DNA of 64,000 nt from Chlamydomonas reinhardtii (GCF_000002595.2 NC_057015.1:8177084-8241083); one strand, 5' to 3'; shown: positions 36,101-48,124, counted from the stretch's first letter. The notes: generated by a model from the letters alone, not told the origin. Numbers and translations are program-made.

Positions 36101-37336
36101 ATGACAGCATCACACGCTTTATCATGACAAGCTTACATGGCCCAATTTCTTATTGTAGTACGCCGAGTGGCATGACGAGTGCACCCTGCTGTTCTGTGGT
36201 GAGTGCATGAATGGCGCTGCGGTGTTGTGACGTATGGCGTAATAACGAATGTATGCCGCGTGGCCTCTCACGACTTCACGACTTGACTGCAAGACTCAAT
36301 CGGGCCTGCCGTCCTCAATACAATCCCCGCCCCCGTGCATGCGCTAGCACCTGTCCGCCAGCCCCGCATGTCCGCATTCCACGCACGCCCCTGTTGTGTG
36401 CGCAACTCTCCTTCCTCCCCATCCTAACTCCCGCTCCCGCCGCTCCCTCTCTCGCTCCCGCTTCCGCCCACAGACATTGTGGGTTTCACCGACCTGTCAC
36501 ACATCGTACAGCCCTGTGCCGTACTTGACATGCTCAACCAACTGTACAGCCGCTTCGACGCCCTCACGTTGCGGCTGCCCGTCTACAAGGTCGACACGGT
36601 GGGAGGTGAGCCTTATCACCGCGACCACTGGTCCAGCAACGGACTATCCTTGCATTTGGAGCTCGCACAAGCACGCACGGATACCGCACCGCAATAGGGA
36701 GTAGCGCGAGGGAGCCGCGAGTGCACCTGGCCCCGGCCTCTCGCGCGCACGTCACGTGTGACGCACCATGCCGGGCGCCAAGCCAGCGCCGGTGTCAATG
36801 CGCCTGAGCCTGTGGCTATCCAAACACACTTGGCCGCACACGTTCTGGGCTGATGCCCACCTCGCCTGCAGACTGCTACATTGCGGCGGCCGGGCTGATG
36901 CGGCCGGATCCACAACATGCCGACACCATCCTGCACTTCGCGCGGGCCATGCGCAGCGAAGCCAAAAAGGTATTATTGATGACATGTGGCAGCCCGGCGG
37001 CACCCTTGCCCCCTGCACCGTCCGCTTCTGCTTCGCTACCGCAACGCTCTAGCCTTGCGCGCCCCATCTCCTGCCGTTGACACTGCCGCTGCCACTGCCG
37101 CTGCCACTGCCGCTGCCACTGCCCCCTAACACTGCCGCTGCCACTGCCGCAGGTGGCGCTGCCGGGCTCCGGTCAGCCGGTGCGGGTGCGCATCGGTGTG
37201 GCCAGCGGCCGCATCATGAGCGGCGTGGTGGGCACCATCCGCCGCAAGTACTCCATCTTTGGAGATACGGCCAACACCGCCTCCCGCATGGAGGTGAGCG
37301 AGCTGGCCCACGTGTGGCTGTGTGTATATGTGTGTA

Positions 37337-37410
<74 letters not shown>

Positions 37411-38404
37411 TTTAAAAGCACAAGGACAACATAGCGCAGAGACAGTGTGTGCGATGCAGCAAAGCGACGGTTTACGAATGTTACCTGAAGGTACCGCGCA
37501 TACCTGTGTGTGAGTGTGTACGTGTGTGCGTGCAAAAGAGAGCACAAAGGAGTGAAGCTCGCAAAACCCGAGACCCGATGGCTCCAACCGCGCCCGCCCG
37601 CCCGCGCGCCCGCTGCTCCCATCCATACACCCTTGGAAAAAACGCACGTCCCACCCCTCCCGCTCGTCTCCGCCCGTCCCCCTCTCCATGCATGCTGCCC
37701 TCAATCCCTTGCTCCCACTGTCCTTAGTTTCCCGCCCCCCCCTAAATTAGTCATGCATGGACCGTTCCCCCATGCCTGCTGCCTGCCTGCAGACGCTGGG
37801 CGAGGCGGGTCAGATCCACGTGGCGCAGTCCACCTACCTGCAGGTGCGGCGGCGCGTGGCGGCGGACTGGGTGTGCCGCGGCGAGATCGAGGTCAAGGGC
37901 AAGGGCCGCATGACCACCTACTGGTACAAGTACGCGGTGGCGGCGCAGCAGGGGCAGGAGCGGCAGCAGGGGCAGGGGCAGGGGCAGCAAGGGCAGCAGG
38001 GGCAGCTGCAGGAGCGGCAGCAGGGGCAGGGGCAGGGGCAGGGGCAGCAAGGGCAGCTGCAGGAGCGGCAGCAGCAGCAAGGGCAGCTGCAGGAGCGGCA
38101 GCAGGGGCAGGGGCAGGGGCAGATGGCGCGGGGCGGGGCGGCGGTGGCAGCAACAGAAGCAGTGACAGCCGCTGTGGATTCACGGGCGGATGCAGAAGGC
38201 ACGGGTGCAGGCGTGGGCGCAGGCGCAGGGGCAGGCGTAGGCGCAGGCGCGGGCGCAGGCGAGGCGGCAGTTGTCGCAGCAGGTGTGGACACGGCGGTGT
38301 CTTGCGCCTCGTCCCTGCTGCCTGACGCAGTTGTGGCGCCTGCACTGACAGCAGCGGCGCTTCAGGGCAGCATGGACAGCCCTCCGGCGCATACACCGCC
38401 CTAG
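30185..38404 (+). CDS. Multi-spanning membrane class III nucleotidyl (adenylate/guanylate) cyclase
   Basis: Exons: 30185-30491, 30715-31640, 32019-32135, 32263-32331 (tentative), 32391-35055, 35314-35714, 36159-36198, 36474-36605, 36872-36969, 37153-37293, 37793-38404; 5508 nt, 1835 residues, in frame. It makes cAMP or cGMP from the nucleoside triphosphate. Exons 1-3 carry about seven hydrophobic helices (such as ALQLGSVALCFTCSLFLAVA and LVLVLVCVPVALVAFVK) and end in LLYDLMPPHVAQ, the usual linker before the catalytic part. An 888-codon Gly/Ala/Ser-rich exon then separates it from the cyclase domain: YAEWHDECTLLFCDIVGFTD (first metal Asp), YKVDTVGDCYIAAAG (second metal Asp), RIGVASGRIMSGVVGT, YSIFGDTANTASRM (Asn and Arg of the active site). 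The C-terminus is Gln/Gly repeats. The base-specifying positions are Asp and Ser, neither the guanylate (Glu/Cys) nor adenylate (Lys/Asp) pattern. Exon 4 may instead be a 12-nt micro-exon (EIEQ) with a GC donor; the exon 6 acceptor could lie 3 nt further. Confidence 0.88.
35751..35790 (+). repeat. Intronic repeat family B, sense copy
   Basis: TG run then GTTGAGGAGCACAAGGAAGA, about 40 nt after the cyclase 5' splice site at 35715. Confidence 0.45.
37080..37150. repeat. Tandem CACTGCCGCTGC repeat
   Basis: Five to six 12-bp units directly before the 3' splice site at 37152 in a cyclase intron; they replace the usual pyrimidine tract. Confidence 0.85.
37329..37408. repeat. (TG)n microsatellite
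   Basis: Long TG run about 40 nt into the cyclase intron 37294-37792, leading straight into the family-B repeat. Confidence 0.95.
37401..37506 (+). repeat. Intronic repeat family B, long sense copy
   Basis: After the TG run, about 95 bp beginning TTTAAAAGCACAAGGACAAC and containing GATGCAGCAAAGCGACGGTT recur, in reverse orientation, at 61045-61140 with only about ten differences by eye. Confidence 0.8.
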
Positions 38405-40009
38405 CAGTCTTCATTGCAAACGAGCAGCCCCGAGGGGCAGAAGAAGGAGACATGTTGACGCAAGAGTAGGAAACAGCTGCTGGTGGTCGCGGGCGTGGAG
38501 TTGCTTTTCAGTGTGATGCCGAATTGTTGAGGTTGTTCGTTGCGATGCTGATTATGGAAGGGCTTGCCGCCGGGGCAAGCAGCAGAATGAGTGAACGATC
38601 GAAGCGAGTGAGAGCGAGAGAGAAAGGTGCGATTTGGACTTGCGCTGGGTTCTGGCGTAGGAGCAATGACATTATCAGGGCATCTGGCCTTCCCTGCGCA
38701 TGCGTACGTGTGTCTGGCGTTTCTGACGCATGCGTGCATGTGCCCGCTTGCCGTGTCGGGGGCTGTGCGGTACCAACAGATGACGTTATGGGTCGTGCAC
38801 CAGTCAAGACCAGGGGCAAATGTGAGTATCCTGCGCGGAGCTGGTGCTGCGAGGTTTTGAGGTGATGGCCTGGCAGAGTGGCTGAGAGAAAGCCAGAAAA
38901 CCGTGATGATTGTCCATGACTCAAGGGATCACGACTAGTGCGTGCGTGCACTTAACTGGAGTAACATTAGGTGATGTGTGGTGTGGGGATCAAATGGAGT
39001 TGGCGATCTGCCTGTGCTGGAGGCGCAATTACGCAGCAGTACCATTCGTTTGCGAAGCGGGATTTCCCAGGGGGAATGTGCGCCCCTTGCGGACTTGAGC
39101 ACGCGCAGGCACGTGCAAGCTTTGTACACGATGACACACATCAGCAAGAGCTGTCGAATGACGAGGCACGGCGTGCGTGGCGGTATGGATTCAACCCAGG
39201 GTCGTATACATCGTGTATTCTTGTATGTGCTTAAAACATTGGGATACGATCGGCGGACAACCAAACACGGGTGTTTTCTCTTTGGCCCGGGGCTTGTCAT
39301 TGATCGGTAAAGCCTTGCCTATTGATTGCAAAATGGGCGGTAGGTGGAGGAGAGGGCGTGCGACGCCGCCCATGAAGCGGCGCCACTGCGCAGATTGAGG
39401 CCCAGCCGGTGTCTGGTCAGCAGCCTTTGCTGGCGAGCATAGCATGGCACGGTGTGCGGTAGGCCGCAGCAGTGAGGATTTCCTGTTTGGTTTGTCGCCT
39501 GCTGTGCTTGCGCGTGACAGCGGGACGTGGCTGGACACATGATGGCGGGCCGTGGCTGTACTAACCGACACCGTGTCCGGGAGATGAGGTAGACGCGTGC
39601 GGCCTCAGGCGGGAGACATGGCGTGGGCTCAGCCCACGTTTCCCATGCGAGGGGAACCACATTTAACGGATTAACGGATTCTCGCGACAATTCGCAGCTC
39701 CGCTTGTACACTTCATAACGACTAGTCGACTACCTACCGACGCCAACACAGCACTCGTCAGCAACACTCTCCCGCCCCCTGCTGCAGACCCTGCCCTGCA
39801 ACTGACGAACAGGGTCCCTCGCTCCCTCCCCCCTGCAGGAACCTGTTGCTGCAGCTACTGCTCGAGAGAACCCCAGCTCCCCCCCCTTGAGGGTGTCGCA
39901 GCGGCAATGTGCGGGGATCGCAGACTGCCTAGCAAAGTTGGGCTAGTCGTGTCATGCGGACAGTAGTTGGCCACGGTACGATGCCGGCGAGGTGCCACTC
40001 AGGCCGAGA
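38405..40009. other. Intergenic: cyclase 3' flank
   Basis: I see no gene and no TGTAA. Open frames here are short and without family signature. The AT-richer stretch 39650-39730 contains a small direct repeat (TTAACGGATTAACGGA). Confidence 0.4.
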
Positions 40010-42600
40010 CCGCCTCCCCAGAGGCCCTCATCCTCCGAAGCCCTGATCGCTGCCATGCATCACTCCAACCTTTACGAACATCGCCCTCCAAACCCCGCCC
40101 CCCCCTGGGTTTTGAACTAACCACAGCCACCTCTCACCGCTCAGCACCTGCACCACCTGATGACCACCACAAACGCCCGCCGCTCCTGGAAGCAGCCCCG
40201 CCAAAGTAGGTCTACGTCGGCCAGGCGGTTTTCTTGAGAAAGTGGTTACAAAGGGAGAAGGGGAAGGCGCAGCACCAAACCGGCACGCAACTTGCAACGC
40301 GAGCAAGCAGACCGCCAGGGACAACCGCACTAGCCTCTAAACCCAAGGGCACCACTCCGGGGCAAAGCAAGGGCAGACCGGGGCCCCAGTAAAGCGCCGG
40401 CACCCCCACCGCAATAGAGCGCCGGCACCCCCGCACCAACACACCGCAGGCGCACGACCACGCGCACTCACACACGCACCAACCCGCAGCAAACCGAGGC
40501 ACAGGCCCCAAGCAATCCGGGGCACACAGGCCGCAGTGAACCGACCTCCACAACACAGCAGACCAGCTACCGCACGGGAAACATTGCCCGCGCCGCACGT
40601 CCAAACGCAGGCACATACGCACGAACATGCCGCCAAACCAGGTCAGCACACTAAAAGGGCCCCCGCCCAGAGCGCCTGCAACAACTCCGCGTCCGCGCGC
40701 GCCGCGACCTCCACAGCTGCGGCACCAGGCCCCATGGGAGGGCCACCGTCCGCCACCCACTCCCGCTCCCAGGCGCAGACGTCCCAGGGAGGGACCTCAG
40801 GATCAGGGCGCGCCCAGTGCCACGACAGCGCACGGCGTATTGATCACTCGCATCCAATAGCACCTGCCACAGGACCGCCTCAAAGATAGTGCCGGGGCTG
40901 GGGGCCGCATCGCGGCCAGCCAGCAAGGCCGCGACGTCCGCCGCGGACATGATGGTCCCGTACTCGCCGACACCCACAGCAGGGTCCGGGCCCACCCCAG
41001 CCGCCCCAGCGCCACCGCCGGTTTCGCCACCACCACCGGCAAACGGGCCTCCTGCAGCCAGGGAGCTCCTCGCACGCCCAGCAGCGCCGCCGTCCGCTCC
41101 AGCCACCGAAGGCGACGGCCGCCGCCCAGCTGACGGCAGCAGGAAACCAGCCCGCAGGCCAGAGCCCGCGGCCCCGACGGCGCGGGTGTCTGCGCGCTTG
41201 GCGGCAGGGGCCTCATCGAAGCCGTCGGCCTCCTGAGGGCCACGCCGCCCCCAAGCCCACCGCGGATCCACCAGCATGGCGGCCGGGCCGCCGGCAGCGC
41301 CAGGAGGCGTCGAAAGCGGGGGCGCCCCCGGGAGCGGCGGTGGCGGCGGCAGCGGCGGCGGCAGTGGAAGCAGCGGCGGCAGTGGAAGCGGCGGCGCTGG
41401 CGGAAGCGGCGGCACCGGTGGAATGTCTCATGCTTCCGCCCACAGCATCGCGACCGCCTGATAAGAAACAGCGCCACAGTTGCGCCGCTGGGCTGGGCGG
41501 GCGCCGGGCGGGCTGCAGGAGACAGCTGGCTGCCGCGAATCTCGGCAACCACGGACACAATACAGGGCTGCGCCTGTGGGGGAGGCATACATGGGGGGTC
41601 GGCGGGTCGGGAGCAGCATGACAGCAGCTGATGTAGCGGCACATCACCAACGTTGTTATTACTCCAGGCTTAAGTGCCGGACGGCGCCCTGTTCCACCGC
41701 ACCCCATCCCATCCTGCCATACCGCGCCGCCCTTAGAACCAAATGCCCGTGTTGCAACTTCCGCCCCCACGAGCCCAGCACCCACCCGTCTAGGGCCCCG
41801 ACAACAGCTCCAGCAGCTTAACGAGCAACGGCTTGTAGCGGGCGTAGGGGTCCGGCAGCGGCAGCGACGTCTTCAGCTCAGCAAGCGCCTGCGCTGGGCT
41901 GACAGACTGGTAGAGGTGGGAGTCGGTGTCATATTTGAAGATGCGCAGCTCAGCGTACTCGTCAAGTGCAAGGCCCTTCAGCACGACGCTCTCATTCCAC
42001 GCGTCCCGCATCAGCAGGTTGCCCTGCGTGAGTGTCTCCGCCCGAACATCCACGTTCTGTTTCTTCTCGGCGTTCGCCAGATCCGACATTAGCTCCAGGG
42101 CCTCCCGCCTCTTCTTCAGGGGCTTGGCACCGGCCGCTAGCGCTGCTTTGTACTTGGGCAGCAACCGCATCCGCGTGAAGGCCCGCTCCTCGAACATGCC
42201 CACGAAGTTGCGGTACCTGCCAGTGCATGTTACAGCGTGAAGCCGTCAGCTGCGGTGCAGAGCATACGGGTCCGAGAAGGGCAGCTATTCCCGCACCTGG
42301 CCAGGAACTTGTAGCGCTCCTCGTCGTCTTGGAGCTTTCCAATCATATATCCACAGAAACTCTCGACGTTAGTCAGCAACGCAGAGAAGGTGGTGGCAGC
42401 GCTTGCCATCTTGTTAGTGGCACTGGCCAGGCGGGTCCGCTGCACCTGGAACTCCGAGGGGCATTTTTCAGGAGCCTCAGCAGCGACCTGATGCTCGAGA
42501 ACTGCGGCGTCCTGGTCATCGCGCGCGTTTTCAAAACCATGCCGAGTTTTCTGACGTTTTGTATCAAATTCTGTTACCTCTGTTGTGTCCGCCATCTTGA
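40010..42600 (-). mobile_element. Unclassified repeated element, copy A
   Basis: A direct repeat of this stretch lies at 46012-48580 (copy B) with high identity over nearly its whole length, including non-coding parts, so it is a duplicated mobile or segmental unit. Read on the minus strand it starts with a two-exon gene (41790-42595) and continues into an Ala/Gly/Pro-rich second reading frame, then about 600 bp of non-coding tail (40010-40640). I see no reverse transcriptase, integrase or transposase motif, nor clear terminal repeats, so I do not assign a class. The upstream end abuts the LINE fragment at about 42600. Confidence 0.6.
41790..42595 (-). CDS. Element-encoded protein 1 (copy A), unknown function
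   Basis: Two exons: 42595-42297 and 42216-41790; 241 residues, phase-2 junction. Not recognised. It is charged and helical: N-terminus MADTTEVTEFDTKRQKTRHG, middle KPLKKRREALELMSDLANAE, then an acidic-hydrophobic C-terminal half ending LLVKLLELLSGP. The absence of Gly/Ala runs makes it unlike the host-gene linkers nearby. Part of the same reading frame is found in copy B, so it belongs to the repeated unit rather than to a unique host gene. A structural or nucleic-acid-binding role for an element is only a guess. Confidence 0.5.
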
Positions 42601-42604
42601 CAAC

Positions 42605-45003
42605 GAGATTGTTCACAGTCCAGGAGCTGGCGAGGCGGAGAACGGTCCTACAGCCCGCAACTCAACTCGTACTGCACATGGTGTACCCCAACGCCGGCAA
42701 GCCCAAGCCCGGGCGTGTGGGTAATGACGTGTGTTGTCCGCACTGCACTCAGGTCATACCCTCGTGCCGGCGGCCAAGTCACTAGGGGTGCACTACGGGG
42801 ATTGGGGCGCACTTACCCCGCCAGTTACGTTTGAGGCCGTGTTCGGGGTGCTGAGCAAAGTCGCGCGCATGCCCGTGTCCATGTTTGGTCGGGCGGCCGC
42901 GGCGTCGGCTTATGCTTTGGGCAAGGTCATGTATCATTTGGAATTTGCGGGTCTTCCCCAACTATACATTGTTGACCGCCTGCTAGCCAGGGTAGCGGCG
43001 GTGGTGGACCGGCGGCTGTCGCCGGCCCAGTTTGATGCCAACCCCCAGGCACGCCCGCCTGGCCTCTCCGTTGAACTCATGCAACTGCCTCCGGCGGTGG
43101 GGGGGCGGGCCTGTTACCGCTGGTGCCGCATGTGAAAGCGCGGCAAGCCGGCCTCGCGGTACGGTGTGTGTTGGGTGTGTGTGGTCTGCTGCCGTACGTG
43201 CCCCCGTGGACCCGGGTCGCGGCGGCGTAGCTGCGCCAGGTGCACCCGGCGGCAACGCCCCTGCAGTTGTTGGTGCGGGGGGCCGCGGACCGTGTGCTAA
43301 ATAAGCCGCTCACCCCGGCGGGCAAGCCGTTTGCGCGTCTGCTGAAGGCCATGACTGAATTGCCCGCGGTGACTCTTGTGGCGCCGCCCGAGACAGGCGC
43401 GTGGGTGAGTCATGTGCCGTTGTGGGCTAACCCGGCGCTGTGTGAGGGCGGCCGCACGTGGGAAGTGGCTTTCGCGGATTTGTTCGCTCTGCCGGGACTG
43501 GCGTGTGTGGGCCAGCTGGTTGCAGCGCATGACGGCCTGAACGAACTGCGGCAGGCATGTACACGCCCTTGGGCGTGGGGCTCCCGGTTTGGTGAAGCGT
43601 GTGACTGCTGTGTGGCGGCGGGTGCTGCACTGGAGTACGCGGGCGCGCCTGCCGTCGCCCCTGCCGGGGCCGGCGTCGCCTCAAGAGGCGGCCGACCGGT
43701 TTGCGGCGGCGGTGGCCCTTCTTCCCGCTGGCTGGGCTGCCGCCGCGCGTGCGGCCCAGCTGGCTCGGGGGCCTGCCGCCGCGCTGCCGCTCCCGGTGGC
43801 CGACGTCGTGAGTGCTACGGCGGAGTCGGTGCAACAGGTGGTGCGGGGGCTTGGATGGTTGCAGTGCGGGGGGCCGCCCATCCTGCTCACTGCCTACACG
43901 TTGAAGGCGGGGACCGTGCTACAAATGGCTCCACAGTTAGCCGCCCTGAAGGCTAAGCATTTGCAATATGTGTGCGACGCGGGTGTGTCGGGGGTGGAGG
44001 CTGCCCTGGCGGCGGGGGCCTTCGTGTGCACCTTGGCCCGCTTGTGGGTGCTGAAATGGGAGAATCATCACAAGGAAGCACTGTGGCGTGTGGCCGCCAA
44101 CGCTTGCTGGGCGTTTCCACGGCATGCTAGCGAGCGTGCGCGCGGCGTTGCTGTTGACCCGTGTTGGGCGTGTGGGGTTGACATGCAGGATGGGGACCGG
44201 CGTCACTGGTTTTGGGACTGCACTGTGGCGCTGTCCCTGCGGGAAAACATGGGGATGGCTATGGGTTTCATGCCAGAGGATGCTCTAAGTGCCTTCTCTC
44301 GTGAGGAGTTGTGGTTAGTGCGCCCGCCTGCGGGGCTTGCGCCGCCTGTGTGGGATGTGGTGTGTCTCGCTGCTATGTCTGCCCTGGACTTTGGTCGGCA
44401 GCGTATGGTTATGGCCGGATTGGCGGCGCGAGCGAAGCTGCCGTCGGCCCGGGTGCTGAGCATTGGACTTGCCGTCGTAGCTGACTGCTGGGGTCGTCTC
44501 CAGAAGTTTGTGACTTTGGGCATCAGGCCAAAGGGTTGGGACGCTGTGCCGTTTGTGCATCCTTTCATATCTCGGGCTGTTGGTGACGGCATGGTTTTGC
44601 GCTTGCCGTATGACGCTGATTCCCCGCCTCCCTCGCCGTGAGAGGTTGTGCGTGGTTGGTGGCTTTGTGTGTGGGCAGGATGCACGTGTGGGCGACCGTT
44701 CTAGTACCTGGACGCTTGCGCCCTGGTTAGTGCGTGCGTGTCCTGCGGCCTAGACGTTTCCCGGCACTCCTGTGCCTAGGCTTGTGGGGTTGAGGCACAG
44801 CGGTGGGGCTCTGGCGGGTTGAGGCTTGGCTAGGACTCACTGTGCGCGGAGTCACACGGACTTTGCCCGCGGGAGGGTTTGCAGCAAAGTCGGGGTTGGT
44901 GGAGTCAAGTTGGGCCCTGATAGCATGTGATGGCTCGGCGTCTTCGGGTGCTGGGACTGTCCCCTCTGTAACATCCGCATTCATACCCTCATACCCCCAT
45001 ACC
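42605..45003 (+). mobile_element. 5'-truncated LINE (non-LTR retrotransposon), C-terminal part
   Basis: Frames at 42625-42745, 42753-43135, 43100-43590 and 43600-44641 together resemble the region after the reverse-transcriptase palm of L1-type LINE proteins: AAKSLGVHYGDWGA, VSMFGRAAAASAYALGKVMY, YHLEFAGLPQLYIVDRLLAR, and a zf-RVT zinc motif CWACG...HWFWDC at about 44160-44215, stop at 44641. The palm with its FADD box is missing, so the copy is 5'-truncated. At least three frame changes (near 42750, 43100 and 43590) and an in-frame TAG near 43228 show that it is dead. The 3' tail ends in CATACCC-like units at 44978-45003, typical of LINE tails that are not poly-A. Confidence 0.72.
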
Positions 45004-46011
45004 GCGCTGCATTAACGCTCCCGTACAGCCATGCTCCAACACCATCCAGTTGCCCCCAACCCCAACACAGGTACCTTAAGTCAGGGGGTATGCCTTCGAC
45101 AATCCTGCTCTTCCCTCTTCTGTCTCACCTCCATCGCGCCACTCGGGTGCCACTCCCCGCCTAGGCCGAGTCCAAACACTGTCCCAACGGCACAGCTTTA
45201 CGGGGCCCGAAACCAACAGAACATTTGTCCCCCCGAGACTTCCGACATACGGTACCTATCTGCACTGGCATGTGGGGGACATATGTTCCGGTGTCGTATG
45301 GCGCAGACCGTCCGGGAGGTGCATTGTCACCTGCCCCCGCCCAAACCTGCACCTGCCGCTGCCCAAACCTGCCCCCGCCCCCCCCCAAACCTGCACATGC
45401 ACCTGCACAAACCTGCACCGTGGGGGCATGTCGCAATACCGTGGGGGCCAGTCGCACCCGTGGAGGGCACTGTAGAGTCCAGATCCACTGGTTCGCAGGG
45501 CACGTCGGTCAGGGGGGTTCGGGGTTTTTTGCAGGGTGTGCAAGGTCCCGTAGGGTGCAGCTGACGCCCATACCCCAAGCAGACGGCAAACAATTTGCAG
45601 CGGCAGAGCAGTAGTGCATGGCTGGTCGAACGCCGGAGTTACTGTACCGACAATTTGCTGGTTTTTTTTTGCAGGAATGCAGGGTGGGGTCTGGGACTTA
45701 CGTTCGTACCCCCCCCCTTGGTAGGTGCATGCTATGTGTGCTAGTGCTGTGCTATTTGGCGGAGCGTTTAGAGGGGCGTTCTGAGCGAAAAGACGAAACC
45801 TGGCAGCCCCGACCAAATGCCGCGTGACGAAACGGACTCCAGGAACCGACCCCTGAACTTTGGGCGCGCACAACTGACTACGGTGATTCTGAAGCCGAGT
45901 CTGAACGCACTCGAGCTCTTTCCATTTGAGTCATGGCCTCATGGGGTTAGATTCAGGCGGACTCAACCTTCCCCCCCTGACGTGTGTGAGCCCTGTTGCG
46001 AAATGTCGCCA
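45004..46011. other. Non-coding stretch between LINE tail and repeat copy B
   Basis: No gene. Contains a loose tandem of CCCAAACCTGCACCTGC-type units at 45335-45420 and, at 45622-45655, the GCCGGAGTTACTGTA core shared with 5371-5402. Confidence 0.5.
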
Positions 46012-46806
46012 AGCCGCCACCTAGAGGCCCTCGTCCCCAATGCCCTGACCGCTACCATGCATCATTCCGACCTTTACGAACATCGCCCCTCTAAACCCCG
46101 CCCCCCCAGGGGTTTTGAACTAACCCCAGCCACCTCACACCGCTCGGCACCTGCACCACCTGATGACCACCACAAACGCCCGCCGCTCCTGGAAGCAGCC
46201 CCGCCAAAGTAGGTCTACGTCGGCCAGGTGGTGAGGTGGCGGTTTTCTTGAGAAAGTGGTTACAAAGGAGAAGGAAGGGAAGGCGCAGCACCAAACCGGC
46301 ACGCAACTTGCAACGCGAGCAAGCAGACCGCCAGGGACAACCGCACTAGCCTCTAAACCCAAGGGCACCACTCCGGGGCAAAGCAAGGGCAGACCGGGGC
46401 CCCAGTAAAGCGCCGGCACCCCCACCGCAATAGAGCGCCGGCACCCCCGCACCAACACACTGCAAACCGGCCCCCGGGTCCCAAGCAGACCAGGGAACAA
46501 AGGCAGCGGCTACCCGACCGCCACGCACACATGCTGATCCAAGCGGCTGCGCGTTCTAACCCAGCAACAAAGCAGTCCAGCGACTACACACGGGAACCAC
46601 CGCAGGCGCACGACCACGCGCAGTTACACACGCACCAACCCGCAGCAAACCGGGGCACAGGCCCCAAGCAATCCGGGGCACACAGGCCGCAGTGAACCGA
46701 CCTCCACAACACAGCAGACCAGCTACCGCACGGGAAACATTGCCCGCGCCGCACGTCCAAACGCAGGCACATACGCACTAACACGCCGCCAAACCAGGTC
46801 AGCACA

Positions 46807-47433
46807 CTAAAAGGGCCCCGCCCAGAGCGCCTGCAACAACTCCGCGTCCGCGCTCGCCGCGACCTCTAGCAGCTGCGGCACCAGGCCCCACGGGAGGGCC
46901 ACCGTCCGCCACCCACTCCCGCTCCCAGGCGCAGACGTCCCAGGGAGGGTCCTAAGGATCAGAGCGCGCCCAGTGCCACGACAGCACACCGCGCACTGAT
47001 CACTCGCATCCCCCAGCACCTGCCACAGGACCGCCTCAAAGATAGTGCCGGGGCTGGGGGCCGCATCGCGGCCAGCCAGCAAGGCCGCGACGTCCGCCGC
47101 GGACATGATGGTCCCGTACTCGCCGACACCCACAGCAGGGTCCGGGCCCACCCCAGCCGCCCCAGCGCCACCGCCGGTTTCGCCACCACCACCGGCAAAC
47201 GGGCCTCCTGCAGCCAGGGAGCTCCTCGCACGCCCAGCAGCGCCGCCGTCCGCTCCAGCCACCGAAGGCGACGGCCGCCGCCCAGCTGACGGCAGCAGGA
47301 AACCAGCCCGCAGGCCAGAGCCCGCGGCCCCGACGGCGCGGGTGTCTGCGCGCTTGGCGGCAGGGGCCTCATCGAAGCCGTCGGCCTCCTGAGGGCCACG
47401 CCGCCCCCAAGCCCACCGCGGATCCACCAGCAT
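46807..47433 (-). CDS. Element-encoded protein 2 (copy B reading frame), unknown function
   Basis: Open frame of 208 residues from MLVDPRWAWGRRGPQEADGF to ADAELLQALWAGPF. Its C-terminal 90 residues (GEYGTIMSAADVAALLAGRD, FEAVLWQVLGDAS, RTVALPWGLVPQLLEVAA) look like a folded, helical domain, the N-terminal part is Gly/Ala-rich linker. The related stretch in copy A is at 40651-41277. I do not recognise a family. It could be the continuation of protein 1 by splicing or a separate gene; the sequence does not decide. Confidence 0.4.
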   Translation of the reverse strand: MLVDPRWAWGRRGPQEADGFDEAPAAKRADTRAVGAAGSGLRAGFLLPSAGRRPSPSVAGADGGAAGRARSSLAAGGPFAGGGGETGGGAGAAGVGPDPAVGVGEYGTIMSAADVAALLAGRDAAPSPGTIFEAVLWQVLGDASDQCAVCCRGTGRALILRTLPGTSAPGSGSGWRTVALPWGLVPQLLEVAASADAELLQALWAGPF

Positions 47434-48024
47434 GGCGGCCGGGCCGCCGGCACCGCCAGGAGGCGTCGAAAGCGGCGGCGCCCCCGGGAGCGGTGGCGCC
47501 CCCGGGAGCGGCGGCGGCAGTGGAAGCAGCGGCGGCAGTGGAAGCGGCAGCGCTGGCGGAAGCGGCAGCGCTGGCGGAATGTCTCATGCTTCCGCCCACA
47601 GCATCGCGACCACCTGATGGGAAACAGCGCCACAGTTGCGCCGCTGGGCTGGGCGGGCGCCGGGCGGGCTGCAGGAGACAGCTGGCTGCCGCGAATCTCG
47701 GCAACCATGGACACAATACCGGGCCGCGCCTGTGGGGGAGGCATACATGGGGGGGTCGGCGGGTCGGGAGCAGCATGATAGCAGCTGATGTCGCGGCATA
47801 TCACCAGCGTTGTTATTACTCCGTCACGCAATAACTGCGATAGGCTGAAGTGCCCGGCTCAAAGTCCCGGCGCCCTGTTCTACCGCACCCCATCCCATCC
47901 TGCCATACCGCACCGCCCTTAGAACCAAATGCCCGTGTTGCAACTTCCGCCCCCACGAGCCCAGCACCCACCCGTCTAGGGCCCCGACAACAGCTCCAGC
48001 AGCTTAACGAGCAACGGCTTGAAG

Positions 48025-48124
48025 NNNNNNNNNNNNNNNNNNNNNNNNNNNNNNNNNNNNNNNNNNNNNNNNNNNNNNNNNNNNNNNNNNNNNNNNNNNN
48101 NNNNNNNNNNNNNNNNNNNNNNNN
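48025..48124. other. Assembly gap (100 N)
   Basis: Round-number run of N, so size is a placeholder. The 32 bases before it (CTCCAGCAGCTTAACGAGCA...) reappear as reverse complement at about 48147-48178 just after it. Confidence 0.99.
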
